The position numbers and the translations under genes were made by a program. Shown here in pieces: positions 8,475-16,108 of a stretch of DNA of 64,000 nt. Each line of letters opens with the position of its first letter. Position 1 is the stretch's first letter. The notes under the pieces are model-generated. The model worked only from the letters and a program-made list of their open reading frames with translations, was not told the origin of the DNA and did no database searches. Origin of the DNA: CALFML01 sp044222245 (GTDB lineage Bacteria > Myxococcota_A > Polyangia > Palsa-1104 > JAEUJZ01); NCBI GenBank assembly GCA_044222245.1, contig JBGANQ010000004.1, positions 124,001 to 188,000 of the forward strand, given 5' to 3'.

Positions 8475-9905
8475 CTACTGGGCCAGCTTGGCTCGCTCCT
8501 GCTCCAGCGCCTTGGTCGCTTTGGTCCGCAGGGCTGCCCCGCTGATGCGGATGACCCCGCTCACAGGACCCTCCTGCCAATCATCGGGTGAGCTCTGCAT
8601 GAACCCTCGCTTCCGTTCAAGCCCAAACTCATAGCTGCGATGCGAGCCGGAGCTGCCGGAAGAATATCGGTGCCCTGTCTCTACGCGGAGCTCGCCGCCC
8701 CCAAAGTCCACCTGCTGGACGTAGGCATCGAGCCATTCCGGCCCATTTCTCGTCTCTGCCGAATCGACTTGCGGGTAGTAATAGGCGATCTCCTGGCCAT
8801 CCTTAAGCAGCACTCCATAGCAGGCATCTGTAATATAAACCCCTAGCGCGCCGCTCTTGTCGATCTCCCGCGTACAAGTCAGCTGCCAGCGCAGGTTTCC
8901 GGCGGTAAGCTGGGCAATGAAGCCTTTCGTCTTGGCTATTTCGGAGGGCTCCTTACGGCGGAGCTTTACCTGCGAGAGTCGGAGCTCCTGCCGACCGAGG
9001 AGCTGCCGCGCAAGCCTGGCCGCTTCGAGCGGCAGCGCCGAGCACCAGGCCCCACAGCCGACCTGGATTACTTGCGCCATCTCGCCAAGGAGATCACGCC
9101 CGAGCCGGAGCACCGCCTCGCGCGCTTCGCCGCGCAGCTGCTCTACGTTCGCGCGCAAGAGCGAAACCAGGGGCTTTTTTGGCGAGCAGCCGTTCACGCA
9201 TCGCCAGCCGCCCGGCCCAAGATAGCTGCGCCCAACGGCCGTTGCCTGCGGGAAGCCGCGAAACAGCGTCGTCTTGCAAGCCCCATCCCGGCACTCGAAA
9301 AGGACACTGGCTGGCTCGACGCAGGAAAACCGCAGCTTCAGCTCCGCCTGCGTCGGTTCTCCCTTGAATACCGCCGTGTTCACGGTCGGTACAATCTCCT
9401 CCATGCCATCGGGGCGGAATCCGGCATGGAGGGGAATCGTCCCGCGTACTTCATCTTGTGTCGAGTCGCTGACGCGAATCCCAAGATTCGGCACGCGCTC
9501 GAAAATGGGCGGCGTCGCGCCAGCGAGCCAGGCTGGGATGCCTTCCGGAGTTACCGCCTCGTCCTTCTGCTTCTGCTGCTGCGCGAGCTCAGCGAACGAG
9601 AAGCTGGGGACACCGTCGGCTCGTTGCCCGAGAAAGCCGAGAACGCTGCCTCTTGAGGTCACCGCGAGCTCCCTCCAGCGCTCGCATTTGAGCTCGAGCG
9701 GCCACGCAAGGCGCAGCGATGCCCGAGGCGCTTGCGGCGCCGGTGCTGCCGCGGCAAGCATCCCCGGAGCGGCCCCTACCTGCGAGCCTGCTAGAGCCAA
9801 GTCGGAGGAACGGAGCGGGGGGGGCGGGCTGCCGCCCTGGCACTGTACGAGCAGTGCCAAGAGCCCAAGAAACCCGACGGAGACGCCCAGCCTGAAATCA
9901 GCCAT
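8475..9905 (-). CDS. Lipoprotein of unknown function, Cys-containing
   Basis: 476 residues. The N-terminus (FLGLLALLVQC) is a lipoprotein signal with Cys22. The remainder is soluble, with paired cysteines (FSCVEPASVLFECRDGACK near 210, CVNGCSPKK, CGAWCSALP) that suggest disulfides in an exported protein. I recognise no domain. The start region overlaps the end of the kinase pseudogene upstream by eight bases. Downstream (8189-8474) holds only the promoter of the next gene. Confidence 0.65.
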   Translation of the reverse strand: MADFRLGVSVGFLGLLALLVQCQGGSPPPPLRSSDLALAGSQVGAAPGMLAAAAPAPQAPRASLRLAWPLELKCERWRELAVTSRGSVLGFLGQRADGVPSFSFAELAQQQKQKDEAVTPEGIPAWLAGATPPIFERVPNLGIRVSDSTQDEVRGTIPLHAGFRPDGMEEIVPTVNTAVFKGEPTQAELKLRFSCVEPASVLFECRDGACKTTLFRGFPQATAVGRSYLGPGGWRCVNGCSPKKPLVSLLRANVEQLRGEAREAVLRLGRDLLGEMAQVIQVGCGAWCSALPLEAARLARQLLGRQELRLSQVKLRRKEPSEIAKTKGFIAQLTAGNLRWQLTCTREIDKSGALGVYITDACYGVLLKDGQEIAYYYPQVDSAETRNGPEWLDAYVQQVDFGGGELRVETGHRYSSGSSGSHRSYEFGLERKRGFMQSSPDDWQEGPVSGVIRISGAALRTKATKALEQERAKLAQ

Positions 9906-10564
9906 TCTGCTCTAGACAACTCTGCCCAGCCATGGTTCCCGCGAGCCGTGAGCTGGCCGACGCGAGCATATGGGGGTCGGCGTCTACCCACAGATCGTTG
10001 GCGACGGGCGAGCTGGTGAAGTTGACACCTCTAGCCTGGGCTTTCAAGAGGGCCGCGACCTGAACCCCTTCCAGGAACTCAGCGACCGACAGCCGTGCCC
10101 GCCGCACGGAGATCCCGGTGGTCAGGCGCACCTCGGCCAGTGAGCGGTCGATCAGATCGCGCAGCCCGATCAGGCTGCGCTCCAGGATTGCTCCGGTGGC
10201 CCCGGACAGACCCACGCTGCCACTTTTGACCGCCGCGAGCGCGAGCATGGCCGAGCCGGTCGCGCACCACCTGATCTACGGTGAAGCCGTGCTTGAGCAG
10301 CTCAATCCCGTGACTGGCGGCCGTCTTGCCAAGCTCGGAACAAGACTCCACAGTACCGAGCCCTTCCGGGCTAACAGCCTGGTGACGCGCCCCGGGCCCG
10401 GCTGTCTGCTCCAGGCGAAGGATCTGGGTGAGCTGCTCCAGAAACAGGGGAATGCCGTGCTTGAGCTCTGGCTCGGTCGGACGAGGCGCGGTCCGCTTGG
10501 CGACCTTCGCTCGGCAGCGAGCGATCAATTCTTCACGGTTTGCGGTGAGGAACTCGTGCAGCAT
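9898..10564 (-). pseudogene. Degenerate sensor histidine kinase (RsbRD-like N-terminus), internal deletion, frameshift, no ATPase domain
   Basis: Two frames hold pieces of one protein. The first, from the ATG at 10564, reads through the N-terminal sensor region typical of a myxobacterial kinase family (LIARCRAKVAKR, PLFLEQL, HGIELLKHGFTVDQVV). Near 10260 the homology jumps to another frame that resumes at LALAAVKSGSVG and runs on through ERSLIGLRDLIDRSLAEVR to a stop at 9898. From my memory of the family, the missing piece contains the phospho-acceptor HELRN box. The C-terminal ATPase is also gone, ending at SSRLAGTMAGQ. It cannot be an active kinase. Confidence 0.75.
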
Positions 10565-10595
10565 GACCTGTCTCTAGTCGTGTAGGATTCCCCAC

Positions 10596-10925
10596 ATGAA
10601 GATCCAGTGCGTCCCCTTTCACACGACTGACTGGTCGCAGGTCGCCGTCACCGAGCACCCGGGAGAAGCGGGTCTTGCGCACTGGCGGACGCTCGAGCAG
10701 GGCAACATCCGGGTGCGCATGGTCGATTACTCGCCAGGGTATGTCGCCGACCACTGGTGCGAGCGCGGCCACGTCATTCTCGTCCTCCAGGGGGAGCTCA
10801 TCACCGAGCTGCGCGATGGCCGGCAGTTCACGCTCGGGCCGGGCATGAGCTACCAGGTGGGCGATGGTGACGGCGCGCACCGCTCGCGCAGCCCGCAGGG
10901 GGCGCGCCTGTTCATCGTCGACTGA
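10596..10925 (+). CDS. DHCW-motif cupin-fold protein
   Basis: 109 residues matching the small single-domain cupins with a DHCW-type motif: here ADHWCERGHVILVLQGEL near residues 50-67, then LGPGMSYQVGD and a terminal GARLFIVD. The His/Glu pattern suggests metal binding, but no reaction is established for the family. It is divergent from the kinase pseudogene, with 31 bases between starts. ATG at 10596. Confidence 0.85.
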   Translation: MKIQCVPFHTTDWSQVAVTEHPGEAGLAHWRTLEQGNIRVRMVDYSPGYVADHWCERGHVILVLQGELITELRDGRQFTLGPGMSYQVGDGDGAHRSRSPQGARLFIVD

Positions 10926-11056
10926 GGGGCTGTGCCGCCCGTGCGTGCTTGCCACCGCCGCAGCGCGCGCGGCCCTGTTGTGGACCGGGGCAGCTGCACC
11001 TCCTATCGTTGCGGGAGCAGCGTCGTGCAGCTTTAGGCGCAGCTGCGCGCTGCTCT

Positions 11057-11866
11057 TCAAGGCGCCTCCCGCTCGGGCTGAGCAGGCACGCAGTTCCCCG
11101 AGTCCGAGCTCTGGCCGCACGGCGCCCCGGCTGACGTGCAGCCTGCTGCGTGGACGACCCGCCCCGGGGCTGGCTCACGCGGGGCGATGGGGCCGCGCCA
11201 CAGCTGCGCATAGCCCCGGGAGCGCCCGCTGACAGGATCCAGGGGCAGCATGGCCTGAAATACAGTCTCCAGCGGCACCCAATGCGGCGGGTACTTGAAG
11301 CGCGCCACGTCGAGTATCAAGACCAGGTCACGGCCTTGGTGATAGCCGCCGACCGGCGAGAAGTGACCCGCCCCGGTCTGGCCGAGGACGCGGCGATCAT
11401 AGGCGACGACCAGATGCGGCTCGCCCGGCGAGCGGGTGGCTTCCAGGACCGCGGCGCGGAACGCAGCGGCAGTCGCTGAATCGGCCTGATGCACCTCAAG
11501 ATGAGCGCCGTTACAGCTCCCCAGCTGAGCAAACTCCGATAGCGTCAGTCCGCTGCGCTGCACCTCGGCGAGCGAGCGGCAGCAGTCCAGGTGCTCCTCG
11601 GCGAACCAGCGCCACGGCCCCTTCCAGGGCCGCTGCGGCCCCGGATCGATGCCGAGCGCGTTGAGAACCACGACCAGCGTGCCAAGACCGCAAAACGACG
11701 GATCGGCCTGCGTATGAAACTGCTCGGCCAGCGCGAAGTAACCGGCCATCGTCCCTTCCGCCAGCGCCTGCTGAAACAGCGCTCGCCCCTGCTCGGAGGC
11801 GAACGGAACAAGGCCAGTCGGCAGCGGTCTTTTGTAGAAAGTCTCCGTCATGGGTCTGCTCGTCAA
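11057..11866 (-). CDS. Phytochelatin synthase-like peptidase (glutathione gamma-glutamylcysteinyltransferase family)
   Basis: 269 residues covering the catalytic domain of phytochelatin synthase. The papain-like triad is complete: Cys59 in DPSFCGLGTL, His168 in GAGHFSPVGGY and Asp186 in LILDVARFKYPP. The conserved WKGPWRWFAEE and LDCC segments are also present. Plant enzymes (AtPCS1 Cys56/His162/Asp180) make metal-chelating (gamma-Glu-Cys)n-Gly; bacterial short forms mostly hydrolyse glutathione or its conjugates to gamma-Glu-Cys. There is no Cys-rich plant-type second domain, only a short tail with three Cys. No signal peptide is apparent, so it is likely cytoplasmic. Confidence 0.93.
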   Translation of the reverse strand: MTSRPMTETFYKRPLPTGLVPFASEQGRALFQQALAEGTMAGYFALAEQFHTQADPSFCGLGTLVVVLNALGIDPGPQRPWKGPWRWFAEEHLDCCRSLAEVQRSGLTLSEFAQLGSCNGAHLEVHQADSATAAAFRAAVLEATRSPGEPHLVVAYDRRVLGQTGAGHFSPVGGYHQGRDLVLILDVARFKYPPHWVPLETVFQAMLPLDPVSGRSRGYAQLWRGPIAPREPAPGRVVHAAGCTSAGAPCGQSSDSGNCVPAQPEREAP

Positions 11867-12139
11867 CCGTTGGTATTGAGAGGTCGTACAGCTCCCGCCA
11901 AGTGAGCCCCGATCGGCATCAGTTCAGGTTTACCAGCTCTGAAGATATTATCGTAATAAAACGATGAAAGGCAAGCCGAGACCAGAGCCCAGCCCTCGCC
12001 CGACTGCTGGCTGCTGCCCCCCGAACCTGGCGCGGGTCCTGACTGCGTGTTCATTCCGCCCGCGAAAAACTTCATTATCTGTACTTCCCGCTGAGGTTGC
12101 GGCGAACCGCACCAGAGGCGCCACAGCTGTCCGCGCGGA

Positions 12140-12169
12140 GTGTGTCAAAGGTGTGTCAGGAGTGTGTCA
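12140..12169 (+). promoter_or_regulatory. PHO-box-like triple direct repeat (TGTGTCA, 11-bp period)
   Basis: TGTGTCA occurs three times (12141-12147, 12152-12158, 12163-12169), separated by AAGG and GGAG. Seven-base direct repeats with four-base spacers, on one face of the helix and with a TGTCA core, are the form bound by PhoB/OmpR-type winged-helix regulators. The array lies about 300 bp upstream of the first lipoprotein paralogue. The regulator is not identified. Confidence 0.4.
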
Positions 12170-12421
12170 GGCGCTCCGCGCTGGCCTCTGCTCAACATAG
12201 CAGTCCGTTGGCGGCAATTTGCAACCGATATCCGCTACTTGGACAACCCGCTGAGCGCGACGTGGGAATCCGGATGGCTCCGCGCAGGGCTGCCCCGCGC
12301 GCGCAGTTTGTTGGTACGGCCATTGCTCTAAGTGCTTGTCGAGAGTGATGGTGTCCCAATCGTTCGATGGGTCCTATCAGTCAGGTGGAAGGAACGATGC
12401 GCCTTCTACAGCTTGGTAGGC

Positions 12422-12468
12422 AAGCGTATTTGTACACCAATGAACAACGCAGGTTAATAAGGAGTCCC
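12422..12468 (+). promoter_or_regulatory. Leader shared with the second lipoprotein paralogue
   Basis: AAGCGTATTTGTAC followed by CCAATG, then an AAGGAG ribosome site before the ATG at 12469. The same block recurs at 13506-13553 with only small indels, so leader and gene were duplicated together. Confidence 0.55.
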
Positions 12469-13404
12469 ATGTTCACCAAGTCGATTTTCTCCAGTGTTTC
12501 CCTGTTTACTCTTGCTCTCGGCGTCGGTCACTTGGCTGGCTGCGGTGACTCTGGCGTGGTCCATGGGAGCTCGCTGGTGTCAAGCTACGGTCAGGCCTCG
12601 AACGTCAAGGGGGTCGTGAGCATCACCGGCAACTACGGCGCGATGTGCCTGGACCCGGCTGGCTCGGGCGGCTTCCTGATGGCCCCGCCGGCGTGGACGG
12701 TTGCCATCGGGACTGCTGGTTCGCCGATGGTGGTCAAGAACGACCCGAGCTGCCAGCTCAGCATCGCCGCGATCGCCGTCACTGACTCCAAAGGGGCGAT
12801 GCAGATGGCCACGCCGGTGGCTCCCGCCAAGTCGGTGATGCTCGGCAGCACGCCGGGCGCGCCCGTCCTGTTCGGCTATGTGGACAGCGGCACCGGCAAG
12901 ACCGAAAACTTCTATGCCAACGGAGACATCCCGGCGCCCGGCTTCGCCTCGAACTTCGTCATCCAGCTCAACTACTCGGACACCTACAACGGCCTCATGT
13001 CGCTGACTGGTCAGAGCAGCTTCGCCGCGGTCACCTCCACCGCGGTTACCGCCACCGGGGTCGCGGCGCCCGATGACGTCCTGGCGATTAACGGCATCGC
13101 CTACTCGCGCGATGGCCTGGGCAAGGTTGACACGATCGCCGGCATGGCCACCCTCACCCAGGGAAACATCCCCGGCCAGGACTACGCGGTGGTGGCGGGG
13201 GCGTGCCCTGCCGACCTGGCGTCCACCGATGCCGCCTACCAGGCCGTGGCGACGACCACCCCGGTTGCCATGGCGCCTACCAACGCCCAGCTCGGACTTA
13301 CCATGGGCGCCGCCATCGGCACCGGAATCCAGAGCTGCATGATCATCGCCAACTGCGCGGCCGGGCTGTGCTCGTACCAGCTCTTTGACATCACCTTCAA
13401 CTAG
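12469..13404 (+). CDS. Tandem paralogous lipoprotein, copy 1
   Basis: 311 residues from the ATG at 12469, which follows AAGGAG and begins the signal MFTKSIFSSVSLFTLALGVG with lipobox HLAGC. An upstream ATG in the frame (12367) would put the signal internally and is not used. The mature part has CLDPAGSGG, a central VLFGYVDSGTGKTENFYANG and a terminal SCMIIANCAAGLCSYQL block, all shared with the next two genes. The conserved cysteines near the C-terminus suggest disulfides. No domain recognised; probably a cell-surface protein. Confidence 0.8.
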   Translation: MFTKSIFSSVSLFTLALGVGHLAGCGDSGVVHGSSLVSSYGQASNVKGVVSITGNYGAMCLDPAGSGGFLMAPPAWTVAIGTAGSPMVVKNDPSCQLSIAAIAVTDSKGAMQMATPVAPAKSVMLGSTPGAPVLFGYVDSGTGKTENFYANGDIPAPGFASNFVIQLNYSDTYNGLMSLTGQSSFAAVTSTAVTATGVAAPDDVLAINGIAYSRDGLGKVDTIAGMATLTQGNIPGQDYAVVAGACPADLASTDAAYQAVATTTPVAMAPTNAQLGLTMGAAIGTGIQSCMIIANCAAGLCSYQLFDITFN

Positions 13405-13505
13405 GCGCCGCCACCGGGCGCCGTAACCACAGATCCGAGCCGACGTTGCTGCCGGCTGCCCCAGAGCGCGGGGCGGCGCGGCGCCGACGCCGGGCCTACT
13501 CAGGG

Positions 13506-13553
13506 AAGCGTATTTGTACCCAATGTTCAGGAAAGAACAATAAGGAGTGTCCC
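13506..13553 (+). promoter_or_regulatory. Repeat of the lipoprotein leader
   Basis: AAGCGTATTTGTAC then CCAATG, matching 12422 onward, followed by AATAAGGAG before the ATG at 13554. It marks the breakpoint of a tandem duplication and probably carries the same promoter or translation signal. Confidence 0.55.
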
Positions 13554-14489
13554 ATGATGACCAAGTCTATTTTTCAGGCTTCTTCCCTCCTTGCTCTTGC
13601 CATCGGCGCCGGCCAGCTCTTGGGCTGCGACAGCTCCGGGTCGGTGAATGGGAATGTCCAGGTCGCGAGCGTCGGCCAGGCGCTGTCTGTCGCTCCGGTC
13701 TCGACCGTCCTCGGGCTCTATGAGTCGGGCAAGTGCCTGGACCCGGCAACCGGCCTGCCGCGCATGAACGTCACCTGGTCGGCCGCGGTCGCCAACGCGG
13801 CGGGCACCAGCCCGGTGGCGGTGTTGAACGACGCTGGCTGCGTGCTCGATATCACCGGGCTGCGAGTCACCGACTCGGCAGGCGTCGCTCAGACGGCCAC
13901 GGCGGCTTCCAACCTCGTGCTCGGCGCCAACTACGGCGCCCCGGTCCTGTTTACCTTTACCGATAGCGGAACCGGCAACCCGACGTCCTTGTATGCCAAC
14001 GCCAAGATCGCGCCGGCCGACTTCAGCGCGAACTTCGCCATCAGCGTCGTCTACTCCGACACCCCCGATCCGCTCAAGACGCTTACGGCAACTGGCCAGT
14101 ACGCGACCGTCGTTCCCAATACGGTGACCGCCACCAACCAGCCAGCGCCGGCTGACGTGCTGGGCATCGGGGGGATCTCCTATACTCGCGATGCGGCCGG
14201 CAGCATCGTCAGCGTGACCGGCAACCCGACCCTGGCGACCGGCAACCCGGCGGGCCAGAGCTACGTCATCACCGCGGGGGGCTGCCCGTCGTCCCTCGCC
14301 GCCGTCGACGCCGCTTATCGGGCCGGCACCCAGGTCGCGGTCAGCACGCCCCCGACCAGCGCGGCCTTCGGCCTTGCCGTGGGCCAGTCCCTGGCGACCC
14401 CGATCCAGCGGTGCATGATCATTGGCAACTGCGATGTCGCGACATCGATGGTGTGCTCGTACGAGCTGTATCAAGTGACCTTCCAGTAG
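13554..14489 (+). CDS. Tandem paralogous lipoprotein, copy 2
   Basis: 311 residues from the ATG at 13554, the same length as copy 1. Signal MMTKSIFQASSLLALAIGAG with lipobox QLLGC. It shares CLDPATGLP, VLNDAGCVLDITGLRVTDSA, VLFTFTDSGTGNPTSLYANA and the terminal RCMIIGNCDVATSMVCSYEL block with its neighbours. A longer in-frame upstream start (13446) is ignored because it precedes the ribosome site. Function unknown. Confidence 0.8.
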   Translation: MMTKSIFQASSLLALAIGAGQLLGCDSSGSVNGNVQVASVGQALSVAPVSTVLGLYESGKCLDPATGLPRMNVTWSAAVANAAGTSPVAVLNDAGCVLDITGLRVTDSAGVAQTATAASNLVLGANYGAPVLFTFTDSGTGNPTSLYANAKIAPADFSANFAISVVYSDTPDPLKTLTATGQYATVVPNTVTATNQPAPADVLGIGGISYTRDAAGSIVSVTGNPTLATGNPAGQSYVITAGGCPSSLAAVDAAYRAGTQVAVSTPPTSAAFGLAVGQSLATPIQRCMIIGNCDVATSMVCSYELYQVTFQ

Positions 14490-14522
14490 TCACCATCGCT
14501 CAGTACTGCAGTTTATCCTAGA

Positions 14523-14571
14523 CCCCCAGACCGCCGCCCGCACCTGTCGGGTGGCGGCTCTGGGGGAGCTC
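14523..14571. terminator. Strong stem-loop between lipoprotein copies 2 and 3
   Basis: CCCCCAGA-C-CCGCC-GCCCG and its partner CGGGT-GGCGG-CTCTGGGGG fold into a long, nearly continuous GC hairpin with a six- or seven-base loop. There is no U-run after it, so it may act as an mRNA stabiliser or attenuator rather than a true Rho-independent terminator. The AAGGAG of copy 3 follows within 10 bases. Confidence 0.45.
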
Positions 14572-14584
14572 AAGAAGGAGTCCC

Positions 14585-15514
14585 ATGTACACGAAGTTAG
14601 CTTTTCGCACTGCTTCTGCCCTTGCCTTCGCCATCGGCACCGGCCAGCTCCTTGGCTGCGGCAATCTTCCGCTAGTCCAGGGGAGCGCTCAGGTTGCCAG
14701 CGTCGGCCAGGCGCTGCTGCTCCAAGCAGTCGTTGGTGTCAAGGGAACCTATGTGACCAACACTTGTCTTGACCCGGCGGGAACTGGAGGGGCAAAGCGG
14801 CTGGGCGGCGTCGCCTGGGCCAGCACCGTCGGACCCAATCCGGGCCAGCCGGTGGTGGTCCAGAGTGACCCCACCTGCCAGCTCAACATCACCGAGCTCG
14901 ATATCACCGACTCTGGCAACAAGCCGGCGGTGGCCCTGCCGGCGCAACCGCTGGGGCTCGCGGCCACCTACGGCCAGCCGGTCCTCTTTAGCTACCTGGA
15001 CAGCGGCACCGGGCAGCCGGCCAACTTCTACGCCAATGCCAACCTCACGCCGGCCAACTTCAGCACCCACTTTTCCATCAGCGTCCTTTACTCGGACACC
15101 CAGAGCGCCGTCTCTCCAATCTCCCTCAACGGCACCTATGCCACGGTGGTTCCCAATACGGTCAGCGCGGTGAACGTGCCGACGCCGGACTACCAGCTGA
15201 GCTTCGCGGGAGTGACCTACACCAAGGATCGCAACGGGATCGTAGCCCGCGTCAGCGGCGCCCCGACCTTGACGGCGGGCAACCAGGCGGGCCAGACCTA
15301 CGTGATCAGCAACGGCCGGTGTCCGACCACGCTGGCCATGACGAGCGCCGCCTTTGCCGCCGGCCAGCAGGTCATGGTCGAGACGCCTCCCACCAGCGCC
15401 TCCTTTGGACTGGCTGCGGGCCTGGCCCTGCCGGCCGAGCGGTGCATGATCATCGCCAACTGCGGCGCGACCTCGGTCTGCTCGTACCAGCTATACCAGG
15501 TGGCCTTCAACTAG
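14585..15514 (+). CDS. Tandem paralogous lipoprotein, copy 3
   Basis: 309 residues; ATG at 14585 after AAGAAGGAG. Signal with lipobox QLLGC. It shares CLDPAGTGG, VVQSDPTCQLNITELDITDS, VLFSYLDSGTGQPANFYANA and RCMIIANCGATSVCSYQLY with copies 1 and 2. Its leader differs from the other two: it has the hairpin instead of the AAGCGTATTTG block. Function unknown. Confidence 0.8.
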   Translation: MYTKLAFRTASALAFAIGTGQLLGCGNLPLVQGSAQVASVGQALLLQAVVGVKGTYVTNTCLDPAGTGGAKRLGGVAWASTVGPNPGQPVVVQSDPTCQLNITELDITDSGNKPAVALPAQPLGLAATYGQPVLFSYLDSGTGQPANFYANANLTPANFSTHFSISVLYSDTQSAVSPISLNGTYATVVPNTVSAVNVPTPDYQLSFAGVTYTKDRNGIVARVSGAPTLTAGNQAGQTYVISNGRCPTTLAMTSAAFAAGQQVMVETPPTSASFGLAAGLALPAERCMIIANCGATSVCSYQLYQVAFN

Positions 15515-15593
15515 CGAGTCGCTGCCAGTCTGTCTGATGGCACATGCCCGCGGGCGGCCGGTTTGCTCGCCGCCCCGGGAAGAAGGGATCCAT

Positions 15594-16085
15594 ATGCGCA
15601 AGTTCATAATCCAGAAAGTCGCGTCGTGGGCGCTGCTCGGGTGGGCGCTGGCGGCAGGCTGCGGCTCGGACACCACCATGGGCCAGGACCCGCCGCCGCC
15701 CCCGGTGACAGTGAGTGCGACCGTGCAGGTGGCTGAGGTCGGGGTGCCGGACTACGTCGCGAACACCACCTCTTTGACGCTGAAAGTGGACGCCCTGGGC
15801 GCCTTCCAGCTCGGCGGCGCGCTGCGGCTGCAATACTTCATTCAGCCGGCGGACACCTATGTCGTGAGCGCCAGCGATCCGGGAACCGTGGCGAGCAGCA
15901 TCGACGCCGCTTACAAGGCGGGCGTTGAGACCGCGATTTCCACCACCCCGGTCCTCATCCCCGCGGCGACCTTCGCGGTGACCGCGCTGCCCGCACGCCG
16001 GTACGTAATCCTGGCGCACAGCTTGAAGTCTGCCCCCACCTTGCGCTCGTACCAGGTGCTGGCGGTTGACTTCACCGCCCCCTAG
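15594..16085 (+). CDS. Half-length relative of the tandem lipoproteins
   Basis: 163 residues from the ATG at 15594 (AGAAGGGATCCAT upstream). Lipobox ALAAGC. It matches only the C-terminal domain of copies 1-3: TYVVSASDPG, then IDAAYKAG, ISTTP, RYVILAHS and LRSYQVLAVDF align with TYVIS, AAFAAG, VETPP, RCMIIANC and CSYQLYQVAF. The cysteines of the long forms are absent, so disulfides there are not essential to the fold. It converges on the sigma54 activator, with 23 bases between stops. Confidence 0.75.
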   Translation: MRKFIIQKVASWALLGWALAAGCGSDTTMGQDPPPPPVTVSATVQVAEVGVPDYVANTTSLTLKVDALGAFQLGGALRLQYFIQPADTYVVSASDPGTVASSIDAAYKAGVETAISTTPVLIPAATFAVTALPARRYVILAHSLKSAPTLRSYQVLAVDFTAP

Positions 16086-16108
16086 ATACCCCTTGATGGA
16101 TAGGAGGG

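Larger units (their letters stand above)
11867..12468. other. Intergenic region with regulatory repeats
   Basis: About 600 bases without a gene. It holds an AT-rich patch near 11940-11970 (possible promoter), the 11-bp repeat array at 12140-12169, and the leader of the first lipoprotein paralogue from 12422. Confidence 0.5.

Noticed and set aside
12140..12169. CRISPR array
   Set aside because: Repeats are 7 bases with 4-base spacers; far too short, and no cas genes are present.
12208..12222. TTGGCGGCAATTTGC as a sigma54 -24/-12 promoter for the lipoprotein array
   Set aside because: Only nine bases lie between GG and GC; sigma54 promoters need ten, a strict spacing.
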